DNA of 64,000 nucleotides from the NCBI GenBank assembly GCA_004794655.1, contig SMMW01000503.1:324001-388000 (forward strand), read 5' to 3'. The position numbers were made by a program, and so were the translations under genes. Positions within the stretch are counted from its first letter, which is position 1, and each line of letters begins with the position of its first letter. The notes under the pieces are model-generated. The model worked only from the letters and a program-made list of their open reading frames with translations, searched no databases and had not been told where the DNA came from. Below, piece after piece: positions 36,771 through 49,940 of the stretch. This stretch comes from Marisa cornuarietis (Eukaryota; Mollusca; Gastropoda; Architaenioglossa; Ampullariidae).

Positions 36771-39568
36771 CTGCTCCTTCACTTTTAGAGGCTGTTGTCT
36801 TTGTCACAGGGATCATCAGCATCTTGGCTCTTTTTTTTTAAAAAAAAGATGCACCATCATTGACCATGAGATAACATGCAGCTGCCTTGTCTTGTGGCAG
36901 CTACCTGAATAGCTGAGCAACAACCAGTTCTCGAAATATCAGTGAGCTAAGATACCTGTGACAATATTTTTCACAAGGCAGTTAACATTATATCAAAGTT
37001 TTGTTGGTAAGATCTGAACCTTACTCTTCTCATAACTAAGAATTCATCTTCTCCACAAAGATGACACTACCCATTTTACTTATTTGTATCAATTTTATTT
37101 TTTAGAAAGGAATTAAGACAGCATTGTAACAAAGTAAGTAGATTCTATTAAAAGCTCAAAACTGATATTATTGGTCTTTTCCTTTAGGATTTTATTGCAT
37201 ATCTTGGTTTTCCAAACTTATAACATGATGATATCTGGAAATGATGAAATGAATGGCACTGGCTAACAAGGTTCGACCATTCTTGAACGGAAAATGTTAA
37301 TAAAACAGCAAACTATACCATATGCTAATCATGTTGTAGAGACCTAAATATATCAGTGATTTAACGGTGTTATGCTGGAAATGACATAATGTCAAGCTAA
37401 TCTGGCCAAAGTGTAACAACCAGTTCTTCGCGAGATAAGAATGTCATTGTGATAGAAGTGACCCAGGGAAAGTCAAATAACCTGCAATGAGCTTGGAGTG
37501 TCTTTGTGAAAAAATGTCACCTTTAATCAAACTGACCCAGTGCAAAGTCAATTACCATTCAGGTCTTAAAAATCAGTGGTAGATAATCAGTTTGTACCAG
37601 TTTGTATGGGATATTGCTTTAGACAAATTGTAAACTTCTGGAAGGCATGTCCTTGGTGGAGACAATAATATATCATGTCCTTACGGATATGAAGTGCAGT
37701 CAACAGTTGCTCAGTCTCTACAAGTGGTTTTCTTAAAGGCAAGTAACTTGGTTGATCTACTAATCATACTTGTAGAGTGTTGGACAACACAGCATTCATG
37801 GTGGTAGTTATGCCTGTCAGATGACACAGGAAGTTTCCTGTTTACAATGTTTGTGGTCTAGTTTTACTTAGTGTTTGTCAATTCTGTCTTTTCTGCAAAG
37901 TTCTAATTCTACAAAATGTTACCTCGCTATGTCAGAGCATAAGCTCTTGTCAATTGCTAACATTAAAACGTTATAAACCTGACCATGAGATAGAGTGCGG
38001 CTGCTTTGTCTTTATGACTGCTACCTGAACACATGACAAAAGTTACATTCTCTGTTGTTACTCATGATGTGCACCAATCTGTTGCATAAAAGAGTATTGG
38101 CATTAGTTTTATATGACAGCTTGTGTAGGAACTGATTGACATATTCATCAAAGAATCGATGTCACAGTTCAAGTTGGGAGAAATTGTCACAGATGTTGGG
38201 GCTAGTATGCAAGATGCAAGAGACTATGGCAGAAAATTGTGTTGTTGAGATCTTTTTGGATTTAGATCTCCTCTTTACGCTGCAAAGATTTTGATGACAA
38301 TAACAATATTTGAAGAATTTTGTTTTAAAGTCTGTAAGCTGTAGATCCTTCATCCTTTGTCTTTTAATGTTTAGTGTAAATCAAGACATTTTTCATTACT
38401 TTAACATGCATTACAAAGACTTATGAAGCATTACACTGTAAAGTGGGCACCACTCCTCCCCCCTTCACAAAAAAAAAGAGTTTTCTGTACATAGTCTCTG
38501 TTTTCAGTAGACCACACTGCAATCTATGAAGCATGCTACACGAAGCATGTTACTGCCATTTCTTTCCTGGCATCAGGAAATTAGCTTTTGGTGATCTCAT
38601 TTTTGCACTCTCATTAAGTTTTGCCTCCTTGTTTACAATGTAAAAATCCATGTTTAAAATTAATTTTATATTGTACATGAGTACTGCATTGGCCAATATA
38701 GTTTTCTTTTATAGTGTGCCAGATTTTAACAGGTGTAAATATTTGCTTCATAAAAATGGTTGTATGTTGTGATAAATTAGACTGGGTTTTTTTCCTCATA
38801 CTTCCCACCCCCCACTGCTTATCCTTCTTCCTTCTTCTCTTCTCACTCATTCTGCCTGTTAACCTGGGCATAACAAGTTTACTTGGTGTGTGTGTGTGTG
38901 TATATATAGTACTCTTGTAATGGTGATGGGGTGTGATGTTTCCAGATTAAGTCTTCTTCACCTGTTGATTTAAATAAGCAAACATTTTATTGTGAAAAAT
39001 GGCAGTGTTTACACAGGAAAAACTTATCTGGTCATGGAAATATATTAAATTATCCCTAACTTGTTAAAAACTCGACTCCTTAAATCATTCCTAAGCATCA
39101 GCCTTGTGCAACAGTTAACTATCTGTCCAGTACAGACGCTGTCTGAAAGATAATATCAATGAACACAAAGTTTTTATTTGTTGCACATCTTTCACAGGAA
39201 AATGTTATAATGTTTCACAAGGTGCATGGGGATGGTGATAGTAATGTAACATTTGAAAACCTTATGAGCACTAAAATTAAGACTTCACAAAAGAAGAAAC
39301 ACTATCCTTGAGTGCAAGAGAAGGGAGAAAAAGAGAATGCTTTGTAGGGAATGCTTGGAAAGTTTTTGAGTGGTTTACTTCAATCCACAATATTTTATGT
39401 CATCCATTTGTCAGGGAGATGTTAAGTTTTTGCAAATATTTACAGCATGACCACGAGGGTGGGTTGTGGTGGTGGGGGTTGTTTGAGATGAGATAGAAAA
39501 GCCAAAGTGAGTATCTTAAGTTGATCCTTGAAGTTAAGAGAGAGAGAGACTGATAAACTTTCCTTCTG

Positions 39569-39599
<31 letters not shown>

Positions 39600-41844
39600 T
39601 TTTTCCATCAGAAGAAAACTTTTTCAAATGTCAGATGAAATGTAAGTAGTCCTTAAATATGCAAGTAAGGAATAAGTACTTAAACACATTTTAGGAGAAA
39701 GGAGACAGAGGGTGAGAAATTGAGCTATTGTAACTGAATATGCAATATTTGTCAACTGATTTTTTCATCAGTGTATTCTTGTAGATTAGTGGCTGGCAAA
39801 ACGAAATAATCTTATCAATGGGGAGAGAACTCCAATACGTGGCAGTCAAATTGTCTCCCCTGGCACGGTGGTTTTTCTGCAGTCTTGCACCTTGTGTTTA
39901 GCATGCGATGCCAGCGTTGTAATCTTTGGAAGCTGAATGATGATATCACATGCCGAAAAGCACTGCCTGTTCTCTTGAGCTTTTTCTCTCCCACCTGTAT
40001 GCCACAACTCAATTCCTCCAGTTCCTATTGATTGTTGTATAAAAATAAGGAGGGAGTCTCCAGTTTAAATTCCGTCAACTCTGACCTTACAAAATGTTTT
40101 TCAAACATGCTTCAAAAAATGTACAAACAGCTTATAAATGGTTCTGCACCTTTTAAAGTTTCCCTTTCTTGTTCTTGAAAGATATGCCAACTGTTCTGTG
40201 TTTTGCAAAAATGTTTGATGTCATAAAGAATGCATGTGTGTGTGTGTGTGTTTGCACACATGTGCACACACATAGGTGTGTGGCATAATGAGAAATATAT
40301 GCATAAATTTGAAAGGTTTTTTTTTTAAACTTGGTTCCTTATGGATAACCATGATCTTCCTTCAACACTTTGCTATTGTCTACACTATCATATGCAGATA
40401 ATGTAGGCTGTACAATACATCAGCATTCTCAGAAGTGTCTTGTCTTTTGGTTTGATGTTCTTATTTGGTGGAAAAGCCCATCTTTTTAGATTTCATATCA
40501 CTATTATGTTTCTTACATCTCACCTTTCAAATGTCAGTTCAAATTTCCCAATCCAACATCAGCATAATTATGATGTATTTATTTATTGTTTACTGACAAC
40601 ATGTTAAGACCTGCTGGGTGAATTGAAAGCATCTGCTGTCATTTAAAGTGTCAGGCAGCGTTTCAAGTCTGCAGATGCATCCTGAACTGGATGGACTGGT
40701 TGAGGCATTAACCAGTTTTATGGGAACATCAGTTTCCTTTTGTTGATTGTGATAGAAATGGATTGAAAAAGTTTAAGTATTGTAAAGTACGAGATTCCCT
40801 GTTAAAGCAACAGTCTTGGAAAGACTGATCTTTTATAAAATTAAAATTGTGTTTATAAAATGAAAAAATGTCTTGCACAATTTTAAGCATGAAACTTTTG
40901 AGGGTAAGTTTAGGAAGGTTTATTTGTTGAATGCTTTTTCGGGGTTTTTGCCATTTGTAAATTTTGCTATTTAAGCTCTGCTAGCATGGATCAGCGAGAT
41001 AGTGCACGTGTGTGCAGATGTGAATCTGCCTGCCAGTCACTTCATTTTCCTTTTATTTTATTTTTTTCAATGACTTTTAAAAATCAGATGCTTCAAATGA
41101 TTATAGGCTGGCCTTTTGACACAGTAGACTTAAAGGTGGAGTGGATTTTGAAACTTCTGCTTGTTTCAAGTGTATGTCATTTAATCCTGTGTTTCAGTCT
41201 TGAAATAAACAGTGGAGACATTAACGTGTGGGTCTTGCATGCTGAGATCTGTCAGTCTTTTACCCTTCTTGCAAATCATGTACTTCACCAATAAAAAGGG
41301 TGCTGCCAGTTTTTTTAATTCATTTTCTCCTGTGCACCATATTCTTTGAGGGTATTTTTTTCTTATTCACGGACAGAGGGCGCCATAAGATAGCAAATAT
41401 TGTAAGATGGACTGATTTTAATGTTTCCACACTTATTAGTTATACATGTAACTTTGCGTTAAAAACCTCTTGACATGAAGTTTCAATGAAGAGTTAATAC
41501 AAGTAGATGTTTAGCGTCAAGTTCTCACTGGCCTTACAAATGACACTGTCGATGTGTTTCAAACATGCTTAAAAAAAAGGATGACTTTTATTCTGCCATC
41601 AAGTTGTGCATGTTTTAATATCTGAAACACAGGATATCATACACTAATCATTACTTGTGTGCTTACAAAAAATAAAACATCTTTATTAATTCTTTTCATG
41701 TAATTGTTCTGAGATTAATATTTTGCCGTTTTCTTTTTTTTTATTTATGAGAAATCAAGTATGAGAGTGCAGGTTGTGTGAGAGCTGTATTTGTGTATCC
41801 GATCACTGTACAGTACACTCTTCTTGTCTTACCTTCTTAGCCTC
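36771..41844. other. AT-rich non-coding stretch
   Basis: No supportable exon or mobile element. Contains simple repeats (GA/CT/CA near 39538-39598, GT near 40234-40250). It could include distal 3' UTR of GRAMD1. Confidence 0.45.
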
Positions 41845-42262
41845 TATGAGGAAGCAGCCTCGCCTAGTGGTCAGTGTTGTACCCTCAGAACAGGAAAAAA
41901 TTTTCGTACACACTCAGTAGCTGCCCTGCTAATGGGTACCTGCATTGGGGAAGGTAAAGACAGCGGAAAGTAAGGGTTGGGTTCTGCATTCCATATTCCG
42001 CACCTTAGACACAGTGAACCACTTTCACTGCTCCTACTGCCTCCAGATTATGGGACCCTTTCACTAACATAGCCCATGGAAATGAATACCCAGTTGCCTT
42101 CTTTGCCAGAGGAACATGCAGCTGTCTATAGTGGCACCTCACCTTCACCCCCTTGCAGCACTGGCAGTTATTCCTCGTTCCTTCACACTTGTTACTCCCC
42201 TTATCCTCCCCATCTGTTCTTCATGAGATGTCTCTAGCACTAAATACAATAAAAGATAAAGA
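41845..42262 (+). mobile_element. SINE-like element
   Basis: Begins GCAGCCTCGCCTAGTGGTCAG, like a tRNA A-box region. It includes GGGTACCTGCATTGGGGAAG and CTTAGACACAGTGAACCAC, and ends in an A-rich AATAAAAGATAAAGATA tail. The block with GACACAGTGAACCA recurs at about 46.55 kb, supporting a dispersed repeat. Confidence 0.5.
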
Positions 42263-43589
42263 TATATATATCTATATTGCTTCTTTCCTTAGATTTTATT
42301 TCCTAGGAAGAAGCTGAAGTTTTCACGATGAACTGTAATACAAGCACTTCTGTGAACTGTGATTTGATTTTCAGCTTGCGGACTGAAAGAGTAAAATGTT
42401 AAAAATAAATAGCAGATTCTGTTCGGCTGTACAAACCTGTCTGGGGCAGGAGCCATCAGTGTGTACCCAATCATTGCTCAGTGAAAATATGGAGGCTTAT
42501 GCAACTGTTAGAATAAAATATTGGTAGAAGTGCGGTGACCACACATTATAAGCTTATGCTTTTTAGTGGCAGCCTTACTGTGCTCTATATCAATAAAGTT
42601 TTGTAACTTAAAAATATGGATAGAAGTAAATCCAGAAAGATCTCCAACAATGACGCCTACTGAAGGGAGACAGAGATGCAACATGGGAAACAGGCTTCCT
42701 ACATGAAAGAAGGGTTTATGGGAACAGGAGGGACTTGAAGGACACTATCTCCTTCATCCTGACGGCTGGCCTGAAAGTAGAGCCAAATGAATGAAACGCA
42801 GCTGGAGTCTACATACTATACATGTATATATGAGTGCACACACAGTCAGGTAGGTCAGCAACTCTTTTCAGAACTGGACACCTTGTAGAATGTTTGGCAT
42901 TTTTGTAAACGTATTATTTTTAAACGAGACATTACTTTTTAACAAAATTCTCAGTAGATTTAACAGACAATGTTTGCTTGGTTAAGAAGTTCATTTACAG
43001 GCATGTGCAGATTTTTTTAATGTCCTATATTCTTTCACATAAACTGTGCTTAAGATATGAGTTAAAACATGATGAAACAGCATGTGCATCTTATTCTCAT
43101 GCAAACAAACATAACGAAGGAAGTCATCCAACCTAGTCCAGATTCTACACCTCAAACTTGTATTTCCTTGGTTGGTTGGTCTTGTTTTACACTTAAGCCA
43201 GCAACTGAGACAATATCACTGGAAGCTTGGCACGCCTTGTAAAGAAGGCGCCACATTTAAAGAAAAATCACAGGCACAGGAGGTGAGGTCTGAACCACAA
43301 GGTATCTTTCTGTCCTGGTGTAAAACCTTTTCATACGATGATGACTTTAACAAAAAATGCATGCACATAGCATTCTCACAAACCAAAGTCGCTATAAAAA
43401 TACAACTTTCAATGACAATACTTTATTGATGCTTGTGGAAATTGTATATGACAAGAGCTTGTCAAAAAATAAACTCCACATTCTATTTCTATTACCCACC
43501 CTGCCGCCCAACTCTACTTATGACCGGCAGTTTGTGTCGTATTACAACTTTGTTTCCAGAAGTCGCGGGTTGAAAACAAAAACAAGTAA

Positions 43590-44771
43590 GGACATTTTAA
43601 AATAGACTGCAGAAGTCATGTAAAACAAATTAAGTATATTTTGAAAGAGACTGCTTCTTCATTGGATCACGGGTCATTGCATATCTACCTGAGTCGATTC
43701 GACCCCGTAATGACCATGCAGATCGTCTCAACACCAAAAGTCGAATCGATCCAGACCCAATAGACGACTCGATCTTCTATTGCAGAAGAAGATATCGATG
43801 TCAAATATCATAAACAGAGCCATCCATTTTTCAAACAAGCTCAGCCACCACCTTACTAAACAAAAATGGCTGCTTGGCAATACACAACCACATCATGGCA
43901 CATAACGGGAGTTTTATCTTTAATCAATTTTAAAAAGTCTTTGTCGTCATTTTTCTTTAGTTTAGAGATTCACATTAAATGTGTACGCAGACATTCGGTT
44001 AAAAATCTCACGATGGTACATAAAGGTGGATTTTCTCTTGCTTATATCAAACAGGTGTCACTGCTCGGGTATATATATTCGTTTAGCCGGCGTCTGGGTC
44101 GATTCGACTTTCGATGTTGGGAACGGTGTGGTCTTACCTGTGACGGTATTGTCATGGCGGGATGTCGATTCGACTCAGGCAGGAGGTGGATTCGACAGGT
44201 GGGAGGTGGATTCGACTCAGGTGGGAGGTCGATATACCTCGTGCGAGATGGTTATGGGTCGAAATGTCCGACCCCCATTCATTGCTGCCTTTTTTTTTAC
44301 TAGCGCACGTCTGTCACTTGTGCTTCATTTCTTCTTTTTTTTTCAAAAAGTCACGTGTAAATAAAATAAAAGTTTTGTGACCGACTGCTCTTGCTTTATT
44401 GCGATGTTTTGCAGAAATCACGTTCAAAACTACAAATAGTGTATTTTAAGAAAGCGTGTGTCTACCACGGTACGTGTGTATTTTTGATCGATTGCTCTTA
44501 CCTGGAGAGTTGCCCTATACATCATCAGTCAGGTGCAACAATGGCAAAATAAGCACGACACAGCAAAAACAGCATAAAAACCATTACTATATGGTCTTAA
44601 GAGCTTTATTTTAACATTTATTAAATAAGTGAACTTGAATTTATGGGTGCTTGAGGTCTCTTAGAATGAAAGCAGACGGGTTTATCTCCCTACTACGACC
44701 CCTTTCAGTTACGACCTGAGTTTTATCGAGTTTTGTAAGTTTTATCGAGTCTTAATAGGAATGCTTTACTG
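43590..44771 (-). mobile_element. Non-autonomous pogo/Tigger-like DNA transposon, copy 2 (inverted)
   Basis: Reverse-complement similarity to the element at 17.95-19.18 kb over most of its length: CAAGCTCAGCCACCACCTTAC, TATTTTGAAAGAGACTGCTTC, CTTGAATTTATGGGTGCTTGA and the end CTTAATAGGAATGCTTTACTG followed by TA at 44772-44773. The other terminal repeat (about 43590) is lost or too diverged to see. The middle contains reiterated GATTCGACT units at about 44098-44235. Confidence 0.75.
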
Positions 44772-45048
44772 TAATAAAAATAAATGCAAGTACGAAACAC
44801 AGTGGAGGATAACCCCTTTCCCAGGATAATCTGAATCCTGCAAGGACCCTCCCCAGGGACCATTTGCGCAACACATTTTAAACACGTTTATACCTGAAAT
44901 CGATTTAATCAGTTTTATATAAACACATTGCACAATTTTAGAACTTTATTTTTAGAAAAAGCTAAACCTGTTTTAAATAAGTTAAAACTGTTTAAACCAG
45001 ACTTTCGTTCATGTCGGCACAATTTCTTTGTATGCGTTTGTGCAACAC

Positions 45049-45262
45049 ATCTAAATAATAATAATAATAATAAACGCATACTCACGCTCGCAAGGCGCGT
45101 ACTTTTAGCCCTGAGACATGGACAACATACGAAGGACGGAAGGGAAAACAACTACTGATGACCAATAAAAGACAAATATAGAAACCCCAGAGAAAAATCG
45201 GGTAGCAAGGACTGAGAGTATCGTCATTCTGCAGAGGAAGACGAGTACGGAAGCACCCAATG
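45049..45262 (-). repeat. Dispersed retroelement tail, copy 2
   Basis: ATAATAATAATAATAA followed by ACGCATACTCACGCTCG, GAGACATGGACAACATACG, AAGACGAGTACGG; ordered similarity to 50.97-51.21 kb. Confidence 0.65.
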
Positions 45263-46141
45263 GGGTGGGGTGGGGTTGAAGATGGAGTAACATTGTGTGG
45301 ACTTTTGTTAAGAGTAATGCTTAAGGAAGAGGTATGGTTAGATGGCATGAGAGCAATATTTTTTGAAAAATAAATGTCTAAACATGCTTTTTAAAAACAG
45401 TTTTACGTTTTTAGACACACGGGCAACTAGCCCCAGGCCTGGCTGTTCAGTCGTCAAATGATAAAAGTAGGGGTTGCGCGCCCGACCTATTAGCCCCGAT
45501 TTTGGCGATACGGGGTGCCAACTGTCGGCGAAATCCTGTTCCCCTGTCTTCCTCTTGGTGCCCATCCGTCGAAGCTTGCAGACAGGCAAATGCCACTGGG
45601 GCCCATCAGGGCCACACACCGCTGGCACCCAACTTCAAAGAACGAAGCTGTTTGATGGTTCTGCCCTGTCTGAAAAAAAAAAAAGTAGTGGGAGTTTCCG
45701 CCGTCAGTCAGCGCCGTAGAAAGATGAAGTCACGTAGTCCGTAAGGGTGGGAGAAGGCAGGGGGGTGGACGATGAACTGCTGCTCATCATCAGAAGCTTG
45801 CATACGGCGCTTTGATCACACTTCAGTGGAATTCGAAACGTCTCATCCGCGCATGCGCTGCCACTGTTGCGTGTCCGGTCTCCCCCCCCCCCGAACAGGT
45901 CAGATTTCCATAATGGCAACTGTAAAGACTGCACTTCTTTTGTTCTGGGGTTTTGGGTGAAGCTGGGGTGGTGGCTGATGTGTGGCCTGCTGCTCCATAC
46001 CCCGAACTGAAAGAGATGCGCCAAGTCTTCTGGGGTGGTAGTGTGGCTGATGCCTTTCATCGCTGATGTGTCTTAGATGTTGAGGAAGAGCTGTTGCGGG
46101 AATGGGTTCGTTTGTTTTTCCTTTTTTTGCTGGGAACCAAG

Positions 46142-46420
46142 ATCCTGTTTACGGACAGGCTGTGTTAGTGTACTTCACTATATATCCTGTTTACAGGCAG
46201 ATTCTGTATGTGTGTACTTCAGTATTTATCCTGTTTGTGGACAGACTGTATTAGTGTACTTCATTATATACCCTGTTTGCGGGTAGACTCTATGTGAGTG
46301 TACTTCACTATATATCTTGTTTATGGTATATTTCTTGTTTACGGCAGGGTCTGTATTAGTGTACTTCCCTATTTGTCGTGTTTACGGCAGACTATGTTTG
46401 AGTGTACTTCACTATAAAGC
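46142..46420 (+). repeat. Minisatellite, about 42-44-bp period, about 6 units
   Basis: Units start near 46144, 46186, 46230, 46272, 46315 and 46377, with consensus CCTGTTTACGGACAG...TAGTGTACTTCACTATATAT. One short unit lies at about 46334. The units have diverged by substitutions. Confidence 0.85.
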
Positions 46421-46479
46421 AGACAGTTGTTGTTTCAAGACCCACTCACGCCTGTTGCTGAAAAACTCCCCCTGGCTAC

Positions 46480-46580
46480 CCACCACCCTGGAAGCTCAAG
46501 GCCGAGGAAGGAGAGGGTGGGGACTGTGCCTTGTACTTGTTGTGTTTTAGACACAGTGAACCATTCACGTTCAGACTAAA
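46480..46580 (+). repeat. Partial SINE-like fragment
   Basis: GGAAGGAGAGGGTGGGGACTG then TTAGACACAGTGAACCATTC resembles the segment of the 41.8-kb element around 41950-42030. Confidence 0.45.
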
Positions 46581-47316
46581 AGATTCGTTCCTGACTTGAT
46601 TCCTGGCGCATCTAGAAATCGGTTTCGCACGTCCAATGAAATAGGTAATCAAGAGACTAGACTAATCGTCTGCCACGGTCTTTCGTTCGTACGAAGATTC
46701 ACCCAGCGGTCTATTCCCTCCCCCTACTCCCCCCCCCACGCAACTTCCCTTCACCTTTACCCCCTCACCCACACGTATACGTCTCGAAAGTTCCCGAAAT
46801 TCCACGCGTTCCGTTCTGATGAAACCATCTTCATAACCTGGAAACATATTTAAGCATTGCGACCCACCGCTCTTAATGTGTGCTAGAGATTACTTAGTAA
46901 TTTTGGGGGATGTCTCTCTCAATTTAAAATAAATATATCAAATCCTAATTACTGAGAGAATTTCTTTCTTATCAGTGATTGCAGGGAAGCAAGGAGCCTC
47001 GTGTTTATCAGCCCTGCTCCACTGTGCGCACCCAGTCTGCCCCTCGCTGTCGTCTGTAGTCGCGCCGTTGATGCTGACACCAGCTTTAGCGGTACCCGTA
47101 TTTCCATTTGTGCGACGTCAGCAGCTCGCAACGGTCTAGACATCTATTAGGCATCTCGGCCACCGCCGCACCGGTTGGCTACTTCCATCCCTTTCATCCA
47201 TGATCAGGTGACCGTTTTGCAGACAGGTTCGAAAAAAAAACAAACTAGTTCCCGGTCAGTTACTGGCCACTTTCTTCGAAAGGGTTCTCTTGTCAGTTTT
47301 TCCCCCTCCTCTTTGA

Positions 47317-47318
<2 letters not shown>

Positions 47319-47379
<61 letters not shown>
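47319..47379. repeat. (TG)n microsatellite
   Basis: About 30 uninterrupted TG units. Confidence 0.97.
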
Positions 47380-47380
<1 letters not shown>

Positions 47381-48319
47381 CAGCTTTTGTCTTTTCCACC
47401 AACATTCCTTTATAGCGTTTAATGGTTTCTGTGGTCCGTCTGGTGTTTTCCGATTCTCTTGGGAAGAGTAAACATAATTTCAGGCTGGGTTATTTGTGAC
47501 TGACCTCACCCCCTTGCCACCACTTTTCCTCAGAATGTCTGTTTACATATGTGGATGACCGTCTGCGAAAGAGATTATGCACTTAAAATGCGATCCTTAC
47601 CTCCCCTGGGAGAGACGAAGGAGTCGAGGGACAAAATTCTGTAGAAATGGGGGAGTACGAGCTTTCTGGGGTAGACGGGGGCTCGATGTCCAGCTACTGA
47701 TCGGTTATTGGAGGATTGGCTGATAAGTGTCTGGAGCTATTGGGGAGGGGAGGACGTTGAGGTTATCGACCTATGACATTTGGATGGCTGACGCCGGTGG
47801 CTGGCTGGCTACCTGGCTGGCTGCCTGGCTGGTGACTTTTGAGATGACTGTCTCATGACGCTGGAATGACTGGCTGATGACGTTGGAATGAATGGATGTA
47901 AGTGGCATGGGAACCAAGGGGTCAAGGGAGGAGCGGGCAGCCGCCCCCCCCCACCCTTCAAAAAAGATACTGAGGAGGCAAAAATGTAAAAGTCGTTCAC
48001 TATCAGCACCAAAGCCGAGCATCTTCCTCCGCCACTGGATAGTGTCATTAGGATGGCTGGATGGTGATGCTGAGATGACCGATGACCCTGAGATGGGTGA
48101 TTCAGCATGCAACCATCGACCCCGCACGTCATTGATTTATTTGGAGATAAATATGGAAATTTCAGCGCTTTGAAGATGACTTAGCGACAATCTGGTTTCT
48201 TACCATAAACCTGTTTGTTGGTTATTTGTTGGCAACCTCATTGTGGGACAGCGTTGTGCGATCTATTTGTCGGCAACCAAACTCTGGGACGGTCTGGCGA
48301 GTGCCGATTGTTGGCAACC

Positions 48320-48425
48320 AAAACTGTGGGATATCGTTGGATTAAAGGCATACACAGGCCTAGTCATCTTCTAAAACTGTGGGATATCGTTGGATTAAAG
48401 GCATACACAGGCCTAGTCATCTTCT
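48320..48425 (+). repeat. Perfect 53-bp tandem duplication
   Basis: Two identical units (48320-48372 and 48373-48425), each starting AAAACTGTGGGATATCGTTG. Immediately upstream (48220-48320) are looser repeats of the TTGGCAACC...CTGTGGGA motif. Confidence 0.95.
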
Positions 48426-48879
48426 AAATCATCCACTTCGGAGGCCACGTAACTGAAAATGTTACTTAAAGTTTTCAGCTTGAGAAAACCTTGCATTAAA
48501 ATGAACTGAGATGAACTTCTTGTAGACTACCCCCGCCAAAAAAAAAAAAAACAAACGGTAAGCTTTACAAAGATATCAGTTACATGGGTTGCGCCGTCTC
48601 CAATCGTAAAGTCAACTTTGTCTATTTATTTTTTATATATTTTTTGAAAGCTTCTGTCCAGATGACTATCGTGTACACACTGATGTCAGTTACTCTAGCA
48701 CCACCGACATTCGCTATCATTTACACTCCGTTTTCAGCCTCTGTCGTGGACAGCAGTAAGTTCCAGTGAAGAATCTACTGCCGCAAGAAACGCTGACATA
48801 CTGGCGCCGAAGGCTCAAAGGTCGGAAAGTGATCATTGATGGTGCGAACATCGGACTGGACGGTTTTGCAAGTCACCGT

Positions 48880-49300
48880 CGGGGGTTCAGAGAGAGACAG
48901 TTGTGATGGAGAGAGAGAGAGAGTGTGTGAAACAAAAAGATAGACAGAAAGAGAGAGAGAATGAATGAAGGGAGAGGTCATGATAACGCAAGAAACTGAT
49001 CATAGAATGAGGACAGACAGTATGAGAGTTAGAGCGAAAGAACGAGAGAAAGAGCAAACTAATTAGAGAAAGAGTTATACAATGGTGAAGTATAAGAATA
49101 CGATAAAAAGAAGGAGCGAAAGACCAAGCGAAAAAAATGAAAGAATGAAAGAAAAAGTTAGAGGAGCGAAGGAATGAAAATGTGAGAATGGGGGAAAGAG
49201 AACGAGAGAGAGAGAGAGAAATGAAAACGAGGCAAAGAGCAGGAGAAAAGTGGTCAATTAGAAAGCAAGATTAAAAAAAGAGTGAGAAAGAGAGACAGAG
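48880..49300 (+). repeat. Purine-rich (GA/GAA) tract
   Basis: About 400 bases strongly biased to A and G on this strand, with several (GA)n runs. The opposite strand gives Ser/Leu/Phe-rich open frames that I regard as artefacts of composition. Confidence 0.85.
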
Positions 49301-49926
49301 ATAAGGTTACTACACTTTTCTTAATAAACTTGTCTGTGTCTTAGCGCACAACCTGCAGGACACGCGGTTCTTGAAGGTTTGTGTCTGTAGCAATGCTTCT
49401 TTCCTGAAAATGACATTAGCCTACATTAGATGAAAAATAAATTTTAAAAAATCGTAACAACAGAAACGAAAGATGAACAAAGAGGAAGTCAGTATTCTGT
49501 GGATTCCCGGCACATTGCAAACTTAAAGGACTAGTAGGGTGCAAAATCTAATGAAGTTATGATTGAACACAGATACGCCTCACTAACTAATGGTTTCCTC
49601 CCGTTGGCTGAGACTATCAAAACATAAACGATTCGTGTAAATCTTGCTGACTGTCTTGCTAATCTCTTTCTGTGTAGCCGATGTTTGTAGGCGTATATCT
49701 CGAGAATTGATGAGTAGTCACTCAGATTTAGAAAAAGGGATTTTTGCATCGAAGTTTACTTGATAATTAGAAAAAAATAATTGCACTCCATTAGTTATTT
49801 AAGATTCCTTTCTTAGTCACTACACTGCCAGCAAGTTTTGTGTGATGTAACATGTGATGTAACCACTTTGATAAAGCTCTGGATTACAGCGCAGCAAAGA
49901 GCTTCTCAAGTCCCCGTGCTTGTGTG

Positions 49927-49940
49927 GCAGCCATGGCAAC
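49927..49940 (+). promoter_or_regulatory. Imperfect X-box-like motif
   Basis: GCAGCC-AT-GGCAAC fits the RFX X-box consensus (GTNRCC-N0-3-RGYAAC) except for one base in the left half. Confidence 0.3.

Noticed and set aside
43866..44380. 145- and 127-codon frames in the 44-kb element
   Set aside because: They lie within the non-autonomous transposon and its GATTCGACT repeats; no transposase motifs.
45338..46060. Several 80-118-codon frames on both strands at 45.3-46.1 kb
   Set aside because: GC-richer sequence keeps frames open by chance; no splice sites, domains or consistent frame. The region may be another dispersed repeat.
48775..49257. Minus-strand Ser/Leu/Phe-rich frames
   Set aside because: They mirror the purine-rich tract; compositional artefact.
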